64,000 nucleotides of DNA from Owenia fusiformis (GCA_903813345.2 CAIIXF020000007.1:20325564-20389563), one strand, 5' to 3'; shown: positions 36,301 to 50,100, counted from the first letter of the stretch. Made by a program: numbers and translations. Notes: generated by a model not told the origin, from the letters alone.

Positions 36301-38274
36301 AAATGTAAACACTTTTTCTTGGTCACAAATTTATTATCTCTCACCGCTCATTGACTTACACATTTATTGCAAAACCTTCAAATGTGAACATAAATTTTTA
36401 ACCTTTTTTGTCAGATGAACATATTTGGCACTAACAGCCAAACTGTAGTTTGATGGATGGAAAAGTTATGAGCAACTTAACTCAACAAGAATAAATGATG
36501 AATTGAAATATTTTATGTTGTTATGTATAGGTTCCACTATGGTGTCAAAAGGCAAGTCCAGATCCTCTCAATAAACCAGTATGCTGGGTAAGTTCTGTAA
36601 AAGTCTATCTTGAGAAAAGGGAACAAGTTCATGTAATTGTAGCAACATTATATATGAAAGAGGTGGCTTTAGTTCACATGGTGAGCTATTCTGCTATTGA
36701 AATTATCCACTTGCCAAGAAAACTCTGGCAATTAATAGACTGCATTCTTGTTATTCTAACGAAATCAAATTATATTGGCTGTATTTATGATGTCATAGGT
36801 CTGTAGGTGGTAGTCTGTAGATTTTACTAGAAGGCAGTGTTGTTTGATGAAATCTGCTACTTTGGAAGTTGCTGTTTTCCAATTTGCTTTAATGTGAAGG
36901 TATATTACCTCATGTACCTAGTTGATCTTTGTAGGAGTAAACAATAATGTTGTAAATGCTAACAGGATGTTCCATTTTCCAGGACTACCATGTGTTCCTG
37001 GTGTACCCATCACCCAGCTGTAGTCTCGTATATGACCTTGACACCATACTGCCCTACCCTTGTACACTTGATGAATATGTCTCAAACACCTTCATCTCAG
37101 ACAATCATCTGAAGCCAGACTATCACAGGTAAAGTCGTAATGATTTGTTGATATCTTCATACATGTATCATATACTGGGGCATCCCTGGGTATCAAGAGA
37201 GAAATAAACTGGGCAGTACCCTATAGATAACAAACTGATATTACTGGGCATTATTTTTTATTAATTCTGGGCCTAATTTCTAAGATATTGTGAGAAATAT
37301 TTTTCAGGGCGTATCCCAGGGCCTTTTTGATATTCCCCACATTGAACTGTAAAATTTATCAGTTGTATTAATTTGTGAACCTATTTTAGGTTTTTCCGTG
37401 TGATACCTGCTGTTGATTACTTGAGAGTATTTGCCTCAGACAGGAGTCACATGTTGACGGATGAAGGTACATGGCAGGCAACCCCTCCAGAATACCCCTG
37501 CATACAAAGTGAATGTAAGTACAGAACTAAATACTAAGTAATGGATAAACAATAAGTCTTGGGATTAGAAAAATAATGGCCAAGTGGCAAAGCCCCGAGG
37601 CCATTATTTTTCCTAAGACCCAAGCCATTATGGGAGGATTTAGAGTCAGTATGGTGGAACTTTGAATGTTTTCATTCTTGTATTTCAGAAATTTTGTTCA
37701 TATATTAAAATAAATATGACAAGTGTTTGTGTTATCTGCCTTCATGTTTCTGATGGCTTTCACAGGAAGATTTTGAAAACAGCCCACAAGTTCAGTATTG
37801 CAGTTTTCCTAAAAGTGATGTGACTGCCATACACCTATCTGCTGATTGACATGACGTTCAATGGGATTTGCTACATCCTTGTATTGCCATTGTGTAATTT
37901 TATGAAACATGGAAGACCTCTATAAGTGGAACACCTCCCAATTGGAACACTATTGGAATCATTTATGAGTATAACCAATTTTCAAGCAACATTTTACTTA
38001 TATAATGACATTTATACTTCCAGGTAGTAAAAACAATATTCAGGAATTCATCAATATGGAGGCTGACAAAGGTTATGGTCATGTGATGAAACTTGAACAG
38101 TTTGCTAGCATCATGAAATCTCTAACATTATGGAAGATCTATGTACAAGACACTGGTACTACAGACACTAAGATTGGTCAATGTGACCACATTCAAGAGT
38201 CAAATGATATTAGTTTGACTAATGGATTAATTGATGAAAAAAGCTCTGACCTTAATTTATTGGATAACACTTGA
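33316..38274 (+). CDS. NTAQ1: N-terminal glutamine amidohydrolase, 6 exons
   Basis: Converts N-terminal Gln of proteins to Glu, the first step of the Gln branch of the Arg/N-degron pathway. Exons: 33316-33386, 35429-35531, 36531-36587, 36983-37128, 37390-37514, 38024-38274; all junctions keep frame, giving 250 residues against about 205 in human. The start ATG opens MANQEIEG, with Cys24 in CVYTKCYCEEN as the expected nucleophile, His80 in the diagnostic WDYHV and Asp95 in VYDLD completing the triad. FASDRSHM and YPCIQSE match the conserved C-terminal half. The final exon runs some 45 residues past the usual end with a polar, acidic tail (SLTNGLIDEKSSDLNLLDNT). Intron 1 contains a foldback satellite; intron 2 begins directly with a transposable element at the donor site. 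Confidence 0.96.
33866..35262. repeat. Foldback satellite array in NTAQ1 intron 1
   Basis: Units of about 57-60 bases built on CATGACAGGCCTTGCAA, CCATTGTCACGGTCATATCA and GGCTTTAACATTACCACGG fill 34400-35190 in one orientation. The same unit runs inverted at 34160-34350, so the whole folds back around about 34375. Both outer edges carry the same longer unit in direct orientation: GCAACTTAAAAACACTTA at 34132 and 35199, each next to a GCCTGGCACAACC-type word. A separate MITE (33916-34126) interrupts the left edge unit. No coding function; the frames through it are periodic artefacts. Confidence 0.8.
33916..34126. mobile_element. MITE with CCTTG duplication
   Basis: Terminal inverted repeats CATAGGCGTAG and CTACGCCCATG are flanked on both sides by CCTTG (33911-33915 and 34127-34131). 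Excising it with one CCTTG rejoins a satellite edge unit homologous to 35160-35220. The 211-base interior includes a run of C around 34038 and no coding region. The GGCGTAG terminus also appears near 29583. Confidence 0.7.
35537..35898. mobile_element. MITE at the NTAQ1 exon 2 splice donor
   Basis: Ends are CACTGGTGATCC and GGATCACCAGTG, continued inward by GGTTACCGAAACGGTT-type arms of over 110 bases. The element is flanked by GTAAG at 35532-35536 and 35899-35903. The left GTAAG is the splice donor of exon 2, starting at the first intron base. A 5-bp duplication and CAC...GTG termini are what Transib and related RAG-like elements show, but other superfamilies with CAC ends exist and there is no transposase here. 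A truncated relative lies at 42923-43150. Confidence 0.85.
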
Positions 38275-41183
38275 AAATGGATAACCATATATCTGAATCA
38301 TGATGAAACGGATTGCCATATGTCCCTAATCTCAGTGAAAATGGATTACCATGTCTGAGGCTCAATGCAAGTAGATTGCCACGTTTGGATCACTTGAATG
38401 CGAATGAATTGCAATTAGATCATATTTTGAGTTTCCACGTTTGGCCTCACAATTTCTCTGAATCAAGTGGGCAGTACCATCCTTAGTAAGGAGGGTCTAA
38501 ACTCTCAAGATACAGAATACCTTCTTTCTGGACCAGTTTTGGTTCAGCTATGAAGATAAGGTGATGACACTTTTAGAACTCTAGGAACAGTCGTCGTGAT
38601 CAGGGCATCTGTTTGTCCTGTTTATATGGAAAGAATGCACCTTCAAGGTTTTTCAGAATTCAGGGTAAAAATCCATGGCTGTTTAAGTCAATAATGTCAA
38701 TGCTTTTTGTTGAAATATCTCCTTGATAAATAAATGATGACTTATGTAATGTAATGCTTACAATCAATGCTTAATGTAAAAAAATCCCTGATAGGAACAC
38801 ATATGATGCCTCATGTAATACACATATGATGCCTCATGTAATATCACATTCTGTATTAATGTTATATAATATACAGGATTATCCAGAAGTAACGTCAAAG
38901 ATGTTGCCAATTCAATACAACTGGACCAATCTTCTTGAAACTTGGTACAGAAATTTCCCAAAACATGGCCTTATATGCTGAGCTTGGTTCAACACTTTCT
39001 CAGAAAATAAAATGATCAACTAAAATAGTGTGTATTATGAACATTGATTGTAAACAACATTTTGAAATAGATATGAAAAAAAATTAGTGTGGTTGACATC
39101 ATATATGATACTACATTGACGTTCGAATGGCAAATAAAAATAGTTCTATGTAAGTTCATCTCTCTGCTTTATATATACTAAAACAACTACTGTATTCATT
39201 TTATTGTCTCTCTGTATATGTTGTTTATAGGTTACTAGGTAAAGTTTAGGTCTTTTGTTACAAAAATCTTCCATTGTTCTATGACATCATACATGTATGC
39301 TGTTATATTTTTTAAATCTTGAAAAAGACTTGGGGATACAAGTCGAAAGCCTTGATCTAATAAAGAATTCTCTGTAGAAAGTAGAAATAAAAAATATATT
39401 GAAAGAATATTCATATTTATTTATATTTATTTAGGTTTATCAAGTCACGAAGTTTTATTTTGTTTGCAAAACTGAGTTTGCCCCGGGTGATGTCACATCG
39501 TGAGCTTTATTTTTGAAATATTAACTCAATAATGTTTGGGGAGCATCTGTACCAAGTTTCAAGATGATTAGTCAAGTAGTATTGAAATTGGCAACACCTT
39601 TGACATTACTTCTGGATTACCCTGTATATGTTTCAACTTGAAAAAACAAATATAGATCCAACACTATTATTTTGTAAAATCAAATCTTTTTGATTCATTT
39701 ATTGTAAAATCTTATTTAGTGTTTTTAACTGTTGGCAAAAATGCCACAACAAGCATGCGTATATACATAATGTTATTTTAATAATAAATTTTAAATAATT
39801 TTACTTCCTTCTCAAACTTATCAAATTGTTATAAAACATTTTTTTCAATGCGAAATACTAGTGATAGGACAGTTAATACTAGGAGTATGAAAGAGTTAAT
39901 AATTTACAGTATTTGGTGAATTTACAACCGTCTACGTAATCAGTTGATCAGTTGTTATGTGCCAGCATAGAGTCAGTAGCTGCAAAGAAACCATGTTAAT
40001 AGTTGTTCTCATACACGTGCAGTTGTAGTTACATTTATAAAGTCAAAATTAACATGTTTAACATGTTGTATACACATTGTCAATATCCACAAACAAAATA
40101 ACCCTGTTTCACCTATTTTGTACAATATATCAATATGGTATAGTGAGATTGATTAAAAAATAACATGAATATCCAATTAACTTACTGACCATTTTTGTAA
40201 TATTCATTATATCATCAATGTCCTGTAAATGGCTTTAAATTGACACTCTTTAATTTTGGGGATTGGGCAGTTTTGATCAATCCGCCAAATCAAAACAGCC
40301 ACCAAGCCATAAAGCAATAAACAGTATATGTAGTAACATTTTCTTATGAGACATGAATCACTTGAAAGAACTGTACTTCTTCTTCATTTTGCCCAAGATT
40401 TAATTTGGTGAATTTGAGATTGTCATTATTATAAAAATGAAATGTTGTTCAAGAATGGTTCTTTGAACTGGAACTCTGTCATTTGCAAATTCTCCACACA
40501 GAAGTTGGAATTTTGCCACATAAATGGTAGGCCTACTCTTGAAATTCATAGGTAATGGATAATTCCTTGGGATGGTAGGCAAATATTTAAATGGACAATA
40601 ATGTTTTCACGTTTGTCTAATTAAAGTGATTCATGCAAAATTAAGTAGAAGCACAGAACCTCCTGTAAAAATGGCCTTGCGTGGTGTTTCTATTGACAAG
40701 AATGAGTCATTGTCACCTATTTAATCCAAACACCTACTGAGGTGAGCACTTCTATGCTCAATTTTATGTCATCACCAAACATGTCACCATTTGGTTTTTG
40801 ATTACAGCCATATGTTTGGTGGTGAATTAATGTTTTAAGAGAGGTTTTTTAGACAAGAAAAGTGTATCAATGGAGCAGTCTCAATCCTATAATGTGTTTT
40901 TCTAACATTCATTTGAATCAAATTACAGTTTAATTTTCACATTATTGATATACCAACATGAAGTTTTATGGTCAATGAACCTAGTAAGTTTTGTAGAATG
41001 TTCTTCAGATTTCTGAACTTGGAAAATGTTAGAACCTTGACATGTACATGTAAGCAGCCTTATCTGAACACTCAGCCATACCCAGTGACATTTGGATTAG
41101 ATAGTTGTTACTGTTTTGCTGAATACAACACCATCAATTTAATAGTACCAAATGTTTTTTACATAATATTCATTGTCATTTCA
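38275..41183. other. NTAQ1 to GATM convergent intergenic
   Basis: Both 3' UTRs should lie here. An AATAAA at 38729-38734 is a candidate poly(A) signal for NTAQ1, about 455 bases after its stop. A TA-flanked inverted-repeat element occupies 38874-39624. From about 39.7 to 41.1 kb I see only AT-rich sequence without recognisable genes or clear repeats. Confidence 0.55.
38874..39624. mobile_element. Tc1/mariner-like non-autonomous element
   Basis: Termini CAGGATTATCCAGAAGTAA and the inverse TTACTTCTGGATTACCCTG are flanked by TA on both sides. Pairing continues inward for about 85 bases through GTTGCCAATT, CTTGAAACTTGGTACAGA. The 751-base interior shows no transposase frame. It lies between the converging NTAQ1 and GATM genes. 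Confidence 0.75.
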
Positions 41184-44100
41184 CTATAAATATGACTCTA
41201 GCTCTCCATTTCTGCGTATGTCACAAGTCCAGCAATGGAAGCCCCCGCCAAGAGAATTGGCATGGAGAATGTTGACTGGAATGCACTCAATGCCAAGGGA
41301 TTCAAAGAGCTTGCGGATGGAGGTCTCTGTACTTTGCACTATGACACGCTTGGGATCAAGCATCAACACATTCATGGACAGCCATTTAGAAGACATCCAT
41401 AGAGGATGATCTAGAAGGAAAACATAAATATTATTAGTATTTGAGTTTCTTGCTTATTGACCCATGGGCATTTATTTGGGAGATTGGTACAATTAAAATA
41501 AAAAATACACACGGGGAACAATATCGCACCCTTGAATAAACTTTCATAGGTAGAAGCATCCCTGAAAAATTTCAAATGAATCCCTCAAACGGTTTGGCTG
41601 GAAACCTGTAGACAAGCCTTCACAGACACGATTTTAGGACGAAAAATCCAAAATGGCCGCCTTAACATTTACCAAGAATGCCGAAAAACTAATCAGTTCT
41701 AAACTTTTATAGGTACAAACATCCATGAGAATTTCAAATGAATCCCTCAAACGGTTTGGCTGGAAACCTGTAGACAAGCCTTGACAGACAAGATTTTAGG
41801 ATGGAAAATCCAAAATGGCCGCCTTAACATTTATCCAGAATGCCGAAAAACTAATCAGTTCTAAACTTTCTTAGGTAGAAACATCCCTGAGAATTTCAAA
41901 TGAATCCCTCAAACGGTTTGGCTGGAAACCTGTAGACAAGCCTTGACAGACAAGATTTTAGGACGGAAAATCCAAAATGGCCGCCTTTACATTTACCCAG
42001 AAGGCCGAAAAAGTAATCAGTTCTAAACTTTCATAGGTAGAGACATCCCTGAGAATTTCAAATGAATCCCTCAAATGGTTTGGCTTGAAACCTGTAGACA
42101 ATTAAGCCTTGACAGAGAAGATTTTAGGACGGAAAATCCAAAATGGCCGCCTTAAGATTTACCCAGAATGCTGAAAAACTAATCAGTTCTAAACTTTCAT
42201 AGGTAGAAACATCCCTGAGAATTTCAAATGAATCCCTCAAACGGTTTGGCTGGAAACCTGTAGACAAGCCTTGACAGACAAGATTTTAGGACAGAAAATC
42301 CAAAATGGCCGCCTTAACATTTACCCAGAATGCCGAAAAACTAATCAGTTCTAAACTTTTATAGGTAGAAACATCCATGAGAATTTCAAATGAATCCCTC
42401 AAACGGTTTGGCTGGAAACCTGTAGACAAGCCTTGACAGACAAGATTTAAGGACGGAAAATCCAAAATGGCGGCCTTAACATTTACCCAGAATGCCGAAA
42501 AACTAAACAGTTCTAAACTTCTATAGGTAGAAACATCAATGAGAATTTCAAATGAATCCCTCAAACGGTTTGGCTGGAAACCTGTAGACAAGCCTTGACA
42601 GACAAGATTTAAGGACAGAAAATCCAAAATGGCCGCCTTAACATTTACCCAGAATGCCGCAAAACTAATTAGTTCTTAACTTTCATAGGTAGAAACATCC
42701 CTGAGAATTTCAAATGAATCCCTCAAACGGTTTGGCTGGAAACCTGTAGACAAGTTTATTCGGGACGCCCGCCCGCCCGCTCGGCAAACTGATTACAATA
42801 TAGCACCTTAGGGTGCGATAAAAATCCCCTTAAAGCTTAATGTACGTAATAGTTTATCCAAATAAACCCCCCCATTTAATTAAGTTAATGATTTTTATGC
42901 ATGGAAATGGCCGATGCTATGTCACTGGTGATCAGCTTGATTACGCTGGTTACCGAAAGGAACCATTTCGGTAAAAAAATGTCAGAACGTCGAAGGTTCC
43001 ATTTTTCATTTTTCCTTATTTCATACGTAGCAGGCAGAATCCCCACCACATTTTTTCTCACAAACATGTATCAGTATCATGTTTTAGAAAATGTATATGT
43101 TTGCGAAAAAATAGCTCAGAACACAACAGAATTGTCGATTTAATTCCTCACTTAGCTACATAAATGGTGTGAGTTAAAAGTGCAAATCCTAGGCCTAACT
43201 GTTTTTTGAAAATCGAAATACTGTTTATGTAACTTAAGGTACAGCTGGAAAGTAACATTTTGGTAAAAAATTGCTATACCAGCACATGTTATTTTCTGGT
43301 ACAAAATAAAGTATGAAGGCATTTGTCAATTTCCTTGCTTTTTTCAGGAAAGTATCATTACATTGTCTTCTTTAAGAATATCTAGTAGGAGTTCAATGGG
43401 AACTCCAGGAAATTCTGATATTTCACACTTTCTTTTTTTCCAAATTTTCTTTCAAAGTTTCCGGACAACACAGGTGCTACCATTGACCTGTTTCCAGGTT
43501 TACTAAAAGAAGACAGTGTAATGATACTTTCCTGAAAAAAGCAAGGAAATACACACATGCCTTCATACTTCATTTTGTACCAGAAAATAACATGTGCAGG
43601 TATAGCAATTTTTTACCAAAATGTTACTTTCCAGCTGAACCTTAAGTGTAACTAGTATCTGAGTTATCAAAGATTACGTTTTTTTACAAAAAAAGGCTGC
43701 CATTTGGGAAATTAGCAGCCATTCTTAAAATCTCTTCAGCGTAGCTCCTTTATCCCTCCTAGGTATCAGCATATAAAATTTGAACCAAATCCATCAACTA
43801 GTATTTGAGTTATCAAAGATTAAATTTTTATGAAAAATGGCGGCCATTTTGAAAATTCTTTCTTAATCAAATCTTCTTTTTCCCTCTCCAACATCTTAAA
43901 ATAATTTAACCAAATCCGTTCACTGGTATTTGAATAATCAAAGATTAAGTTTTTTTACAAAAAATGGCCGCAATTTTAATATTTAGCAGCCATTTTGAAA
44001 ATATTTTCTTCAGGGTACATGTAGCTCCTTTGTCCCTAGGCATCAGCAAATACAATTTGAACCAAATCTGTCAACTTGTATTTGAGTTATCAAAGATAGA

Positions 44101-47100
44101 TTTTTATGAAAAATGGTGGCCATTTTGAAATTCAGCCGCTATCTTGAAAATTCTTTCTTGAACAGATCTACTTTGTCCCTAGGCATCATATCATATAAAA
44201 TTTGAACCAAATCCATTTACTGGTATTTGAGATTTCAAGATCGCCAAATGTTGACTCTCTGATACTTACCATCTGATATAAGTGGGTTAGGAGGGTGGAT
44301 CACATCCCACCCAGCATTCTTAAACATCTCAATCTGGTGACATGGTCTGTCAGGGTTGGACAGCACCATCCCTGGGCCTATGATGTTAAATGTGGCATCT
44401 ATGTGCATCGGGTTTGGGTCCTTGAAGCTTAATGTGTGGAGTCTAATTCCTTTTTTCTCCAAGTGGCGCCTCATCCACTCAATTCCCATGTAATTGGTTA
44501 CCTAGAAAATGCGGTGATGTGGAATTAGACTAACAAAACCAAATTTCATGAGAAGGAGTCTGGAGGAACATAATGAACACAGAGCAAATTCTAATCTCTA
44601 TTCCTTCTCATTAATTTAATAGCCCATTGAGGATTTGTAGTCTAGATATAAACTTAGGAAAGTGCATTCCAGGTTTCCCTTGATGAAACAAAGATGAAAA
44701 AGACTGCTTTTGATACATGTATGTTTCTGTTGTCATTTTGTTATGTTTCATATTTTACAATGAACAATGTAGTAGTAAGGATGCAGACTGTCATAGAAAT
44801 ATGAGGTTACATTGAATATGTGATGTTAACGGTAACGGGTTAAAGTATCAAAAAGGCAAAACTGAACTAAAAACTGTGTATAGGGGAAAAAACTTTCATC
44901 TTTTATCTTCAAGACCATGCAAAAAATGTCTGAAAATATTGATTGGTTTGTCTATGGTGTTGATATACTTTTGGGTACATTTTTTGAGACACCCTATATG
45001 TGAATTAATATGTCAGTGTTTTAAAATTAAGGTAGTAGCATGCGATAACATTGTAAACGTTCTTTGTACAGGAACCCTTTGTACATACCTGACTTCGTTG
45101 CACGAACACATCTCTCCCAGCTCTCATAAAGTCAGCCGCATCAAAGCAGGGCTCAAACTCTGTGGTGACAAATTGACCATTGGCAGCCAGCCTATGTCTG
45201 TCTTCAACAGACCTGATAGGGTAAACCTACAAGGAGTGAAACAATCAGGACGGGGTTCGTACACACCTGGAAATGTCAGGGAAATTGATTTATTTTTCCA
45301 GGTGCTGGAAATGTCAGGGAATTTTAAAATTGGGTCAAAAAGAGCCAAAAATTAAAAATGTCAGGGATTTTGAAACAGTAGATGTGTCAGGGAAATGTCA
45401 GGGAATTTTGTATCATTGTTGAAAAAATAATGTTCCAGCAAAATACATTTTAGGCTATGACAGGATATCAATAAAATCCAAAATCTAATATTTAGCTGTT
45501 TCCACTAATTGTAAATATTTTCATTAGGGTTGATAGAACGACATTTTATCTGGTTTTGTCTATTTGTAAGAACAGTGTGAACAGTGGTCAAGCAATTTAT
45601 AACCAATTTATAATTATCAGATTAGTGGTGTCAATTAACCGCTTGAGCATTAACCGGTTAACCGGTGGTTTTTACCGGTTAAAGTCGGTTAACCGGCGGG
45701 AAATTTGAACTGATAATTTCAAATGAAATCTTCATTTTCGATCTTGAAAGTTGAAAAAAATTGGAAAAATGATATCGGCGTTTATTTTTTACGTTCGTCA
45801 AGCTTTACTCTATTCTATGTAAGTAAGCGCGGGAAAGCAATGTGGCAGGGATTAAAGTTGCTGATTTGATGTTTGTAAGGAATTATCGGACCTATCACAT
45901 GTATGAGTAGCTCACATGAAACTGACGCTTGAAAAACAAACAGATTAAAATGCAAAGTAAGCGCGGGAAAGCAATGTGGCAGGGATTAAAGTTGCTGATT
46001 GGATGTTTGTAAGGAGTTATGGGACTTATGACATGTATGAGTAGCTCACATGAAACTGACGCTTGAAAAACAAACAGATTAAAATGCAAAGTAAGCGCGG
46101 GAAAGCAATGTGGCAGGGATTAAAGTTGCTGATTGGATGTTTGTAAGGAGTAATAGGACTCATGACATGTATGAGTATCTTACGTGAAACTGACACCATA
46201 AAACCAAACGGATTAGCATGCAAAATAAGCGCGGGAAATAACAGAATTATACACGGTCAACTAACCACCCATAAAAACACAGACCGGTCAAGGCATTATC
46301 GGCGGTTAACCGGTTAACCGGTTAATACTTGACACCTCTATATCAGATAATTTATTCATCACCAAAATTAGTAAAAATTATCAACATGCAGAACTACCTT
46401 AAAGAGTTTAATCTCTCACTCAGTCACAATCATGTCAATCAAAACTGTACTTGTATTACATAATATAGGATTATACAGCTTACCATACGTGTGCAATCCA
46501 TATAGCATCCACACTGACATCTTTACAGAATCATATATAATTTTTGAATATAAACTAACTCAACCCAATAAGGCGAGTACTAAAGAATTTACTTACCTGC
46601 CATCTAAAAATCTGCTTGGAACTACCATTGGATTACCATTGGATTCCTCCAAGAGAATATTCTAGGGATTATGGAATGCATTCAGCTTACATAATTTGAG
46701 AAATTATTGGCATACGTAAAACCTATTTAAAACAGCATTTATCATATTCAAAAGCGTTGAGCATCATTGATTCCCAGCCCTCTGAAGATTGAAAAATAAA
46801 AATACCTGGGTGTTAATCCATGGATTATCTTTGAAAATGAGAAATATATTTTTGGATTACATGGTGTAATCTTAAAGTAAACAAAATGTTTTAAGGTGTA
46901 TTGATGTTTTTTGGATGAAAAACATAAGCGAAATTCATGAAAAAAATCGCCCGATTCATTCTACAAACAACTCGCCCTCCTTTAATGTTATATGTTCGTA
47001 TTTTTCGTTTTTTTGGGGTACCCGATTTTTTCGACTGGGTACCAAGTTTGAACCCAGCATGGAGGATTAACTACCTGGTACTCGGTACCCGGTTTTCTCT

Positions 47101-50100
47101 ACAAACCCTTTATAATAACTATTTACAAAAATGTTCCTGAGACACAAATCCGTTTGTTTGTTTAAAGTCGAAAAGCCCCAATAAGACAAACCAAAAAAAT
47201 ATTTTGATTTCCTTAGTAATTTTACGCTCTGATTTCTCGACTTGTTACTGTTCCTAACGCTTTGATTCCGCTTCGACCAGGCTTTGTTACGCTTGAAATC
47301 ACGCTTTGATAAGCATTATTAAGCTTTGATGCGATTATGACGCTTTAAATCAGGCTCTGATACGATTGCCAAGCTCTGGTGTGCATTGTTACGCTCTGTT
47401 GTGCATTGTTACGCTCTGTCACGCATTGGAAAATGTTGAGATCGCCGATTTCATGCATCTTGGATTTCCAAGGTATGATGTTTTCATGATTGAAAATCAA
47501 ACTGGGAAACGAGTATGGATTTCATGCTACTTTTGATCCAATGACTATATAAAGATGCAGTAGATCCATAAAACCATTGCATCTTTGACTCAAGAACACG
47601 ATGGCAGAACAAGACCCAGAAATTCCAGATGGACCAGAGCATGACCTATCTGAAGAAGACATGATGTTTTTCTTCCGGCGTGAAAGAGCGTAAGAGAGCA
47701 TGAGGAAGCTTGTCAAGCGTAACAAAGCCTAACAAAGCGTTTCAATCCTTGATTAAAGCGTCTCAATCCGTTGGAAAGCTTGAGAGTCCTTCATGAAAGG
47801 CATCTGACCTCGTGTCAGATCTTTGGGGAGTGTGCGGACCCCTGTCTCTTCTCAATCGAAGAAGACCCCGACGCTTTAAACAAGCTTTGTAACGCTTTGG
47901 TGCCGCTTTACAAGCCGCTTTAAAGCGCCATCAAAGTGCCGTTGGTGTGAATGTGAACGTTTTGAGCAGAACTTGGCAAATGGCTTAAGGTCTGAGATAT
48001 CTGTGTGTCAGCAATAAGTTAGCAACACCCTGCTAAATCAAGCACGTTGAAACTGATCACAGACCACATACTAACTCATACGTCACCTTCCAGTCTTTTA
48101 GGCTTAGGATTTTAGGTTTAGGCAATGGTGGTTAGAAAAACTTAATAAAATACCTGATCATACAATTCATCTGCCATTTGGGGTTTTGGGGCAGTTGTCC
48201 ACATTGCCCCTCCTTTGAAATATTCCTTGATTAAACTTCTGTATGCCCTGTATTCAAAAAACCTGGATCTCCAGGCCATTGGGGCTTCAATTATCTCATC
48301 TCCAATTACAAGAAGGATGTCACGTGGCATCGCAGCATACATTCCTGCAACAATTAAAACCCAACTACAGTACATGCAAATTATTTCATGAAAAAGAGAA
48401 TTGATTCAATATGGTCAAATAAACTGCATCTTTTATTATGGAAATGGAAGTGTTGTAACATCATTATTTGATAAAGTAAATCTATCAAGGGCTTTTTATG
48501 TGATTTCTAGTGTTATTCTGATCCCTTTACAGCTCAAGATGTATCTTACATGTAACTTGTAAAAATGTATAACATGTCCCAATTACTGAGATGCGAATAG
48601 GTAGTTACCAGTTTCGCCACCAGGTGGCTGATTCGGGGGAAATAACATGGCAGGGTATTACAAAATTCCTTTAAACTTGAATATTTATCAGTTTTAGTGG
48701 TTCACTTTTCATATTACCCTTATGTATGTAATAGTTATACAAATTAAAATATGTCCAGTAAGAGAAAATATTATCTGCCCAACACAAGAAAAGATATTTC
48801 ACTTTTTGTGGTTTTTAAATATGGGGAATCTCCCCGACCTAGAAGTCACATTTTCAAAGAAAATTTAATTTTCAAAGTTGATAAATGATGTAATTTTACA
48901 TGTAGATTCCAAATATGACATCAGTTTGACTAATGACGTAAATCAAGATTAATTTTAACTCGTATCTAGGATATTTAAAGGTATGATGGTAAGACTAGAT
49001 GCGAGTAGAAATAATTTTGACTTACAGCATTTATTATTCAAAATTCAGTCAATGTGATATAAAAATGTGATATGGTTTCAAAAATTGTTGATCAACTTTG
49101 AAAAATTATTTTTCTTTGAAAATGTGATTTCTAGACTGGGCTTCTAGGTTGGGGAGATTCTCCAAAGACCCCATGGTGTGAAATAAAAAAAACGATTTTT
49201 TTATTGTATCTTTTATTCCACCATAAATGATGAGTACAATATCACATAAAGTTATTTAAGATAAAAGATTTAAAATAGAAATATAGAAAATGAAGCTACT
49301 GGACATATTTTCATTTGTATAACTATTAGACACATCGGGGTACTATGAAAATTGATCCACTAATACTGATGAATATTCAAGTTATCTGACCCAAATTAGC
49401 CACCTGGTGGTGACACTGGTAAACTTAATGGGGGGGGTGTATAGAGATATTGTATATCGTATAAGAGGCTGAAAATTTATTGTATATTGTATAAGAGGGG
49501 GCAAAATTTATCGTATATGGTATAAGAGGTGTAAAAAATATGGTATATGGTATAATAGAAAATATATGGTATATGGCATCTAGAATTAAGAAGGGTAATT
49601 ATGAAGAAATTGTACCCTAAAGATCCCCATTGTGCCAACTCTCTTACTGTAACCGTGTTGGAAAAACATGGAAAAGTAGTCTCTCTAATTGGTTCCACAT
49701 TCCAGGTCAATCAATACTGTAAGTTTAGAGAAAATCCCTCTCAAACTAAGAGTTTTGTGCCCTTTTCATTCAAATTTTCACAGGAGGTGTTAAATATAGT
49801 CTCAAATAAGAATCACGGCCGGTGATCAGAAGAAATGAATGGAGGGGGAGTAGATCTAGCTGATTTTCGGTAGAAAATTCAACAAATCTTGAAGATTTAT
49901 TTTTTCAAGAGAAAGTTTACAATTGAATGGCTAAATGAATAGACGCAGTGGACAGGGGAATATGTTAGGTCTTCTTGGATTTTCTTTGAACTGTGGAAAT
50001 CTAAAATAAAAGATCTATTAAAAAAGTGCAGCATCGCCAACGTGCAAATGCCAATGTTTTTGCTATAAATCAACCAACAGGGGTCTACACGACCTGTAAT

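Noticed and set aside
42286-42627. 113-codon frame with internal peptide repetition
   Set aside because: It is the 162-bp satellite read in one frame. The repetition follows from a period divisible by three, and no family similarity or splice structure supports it.
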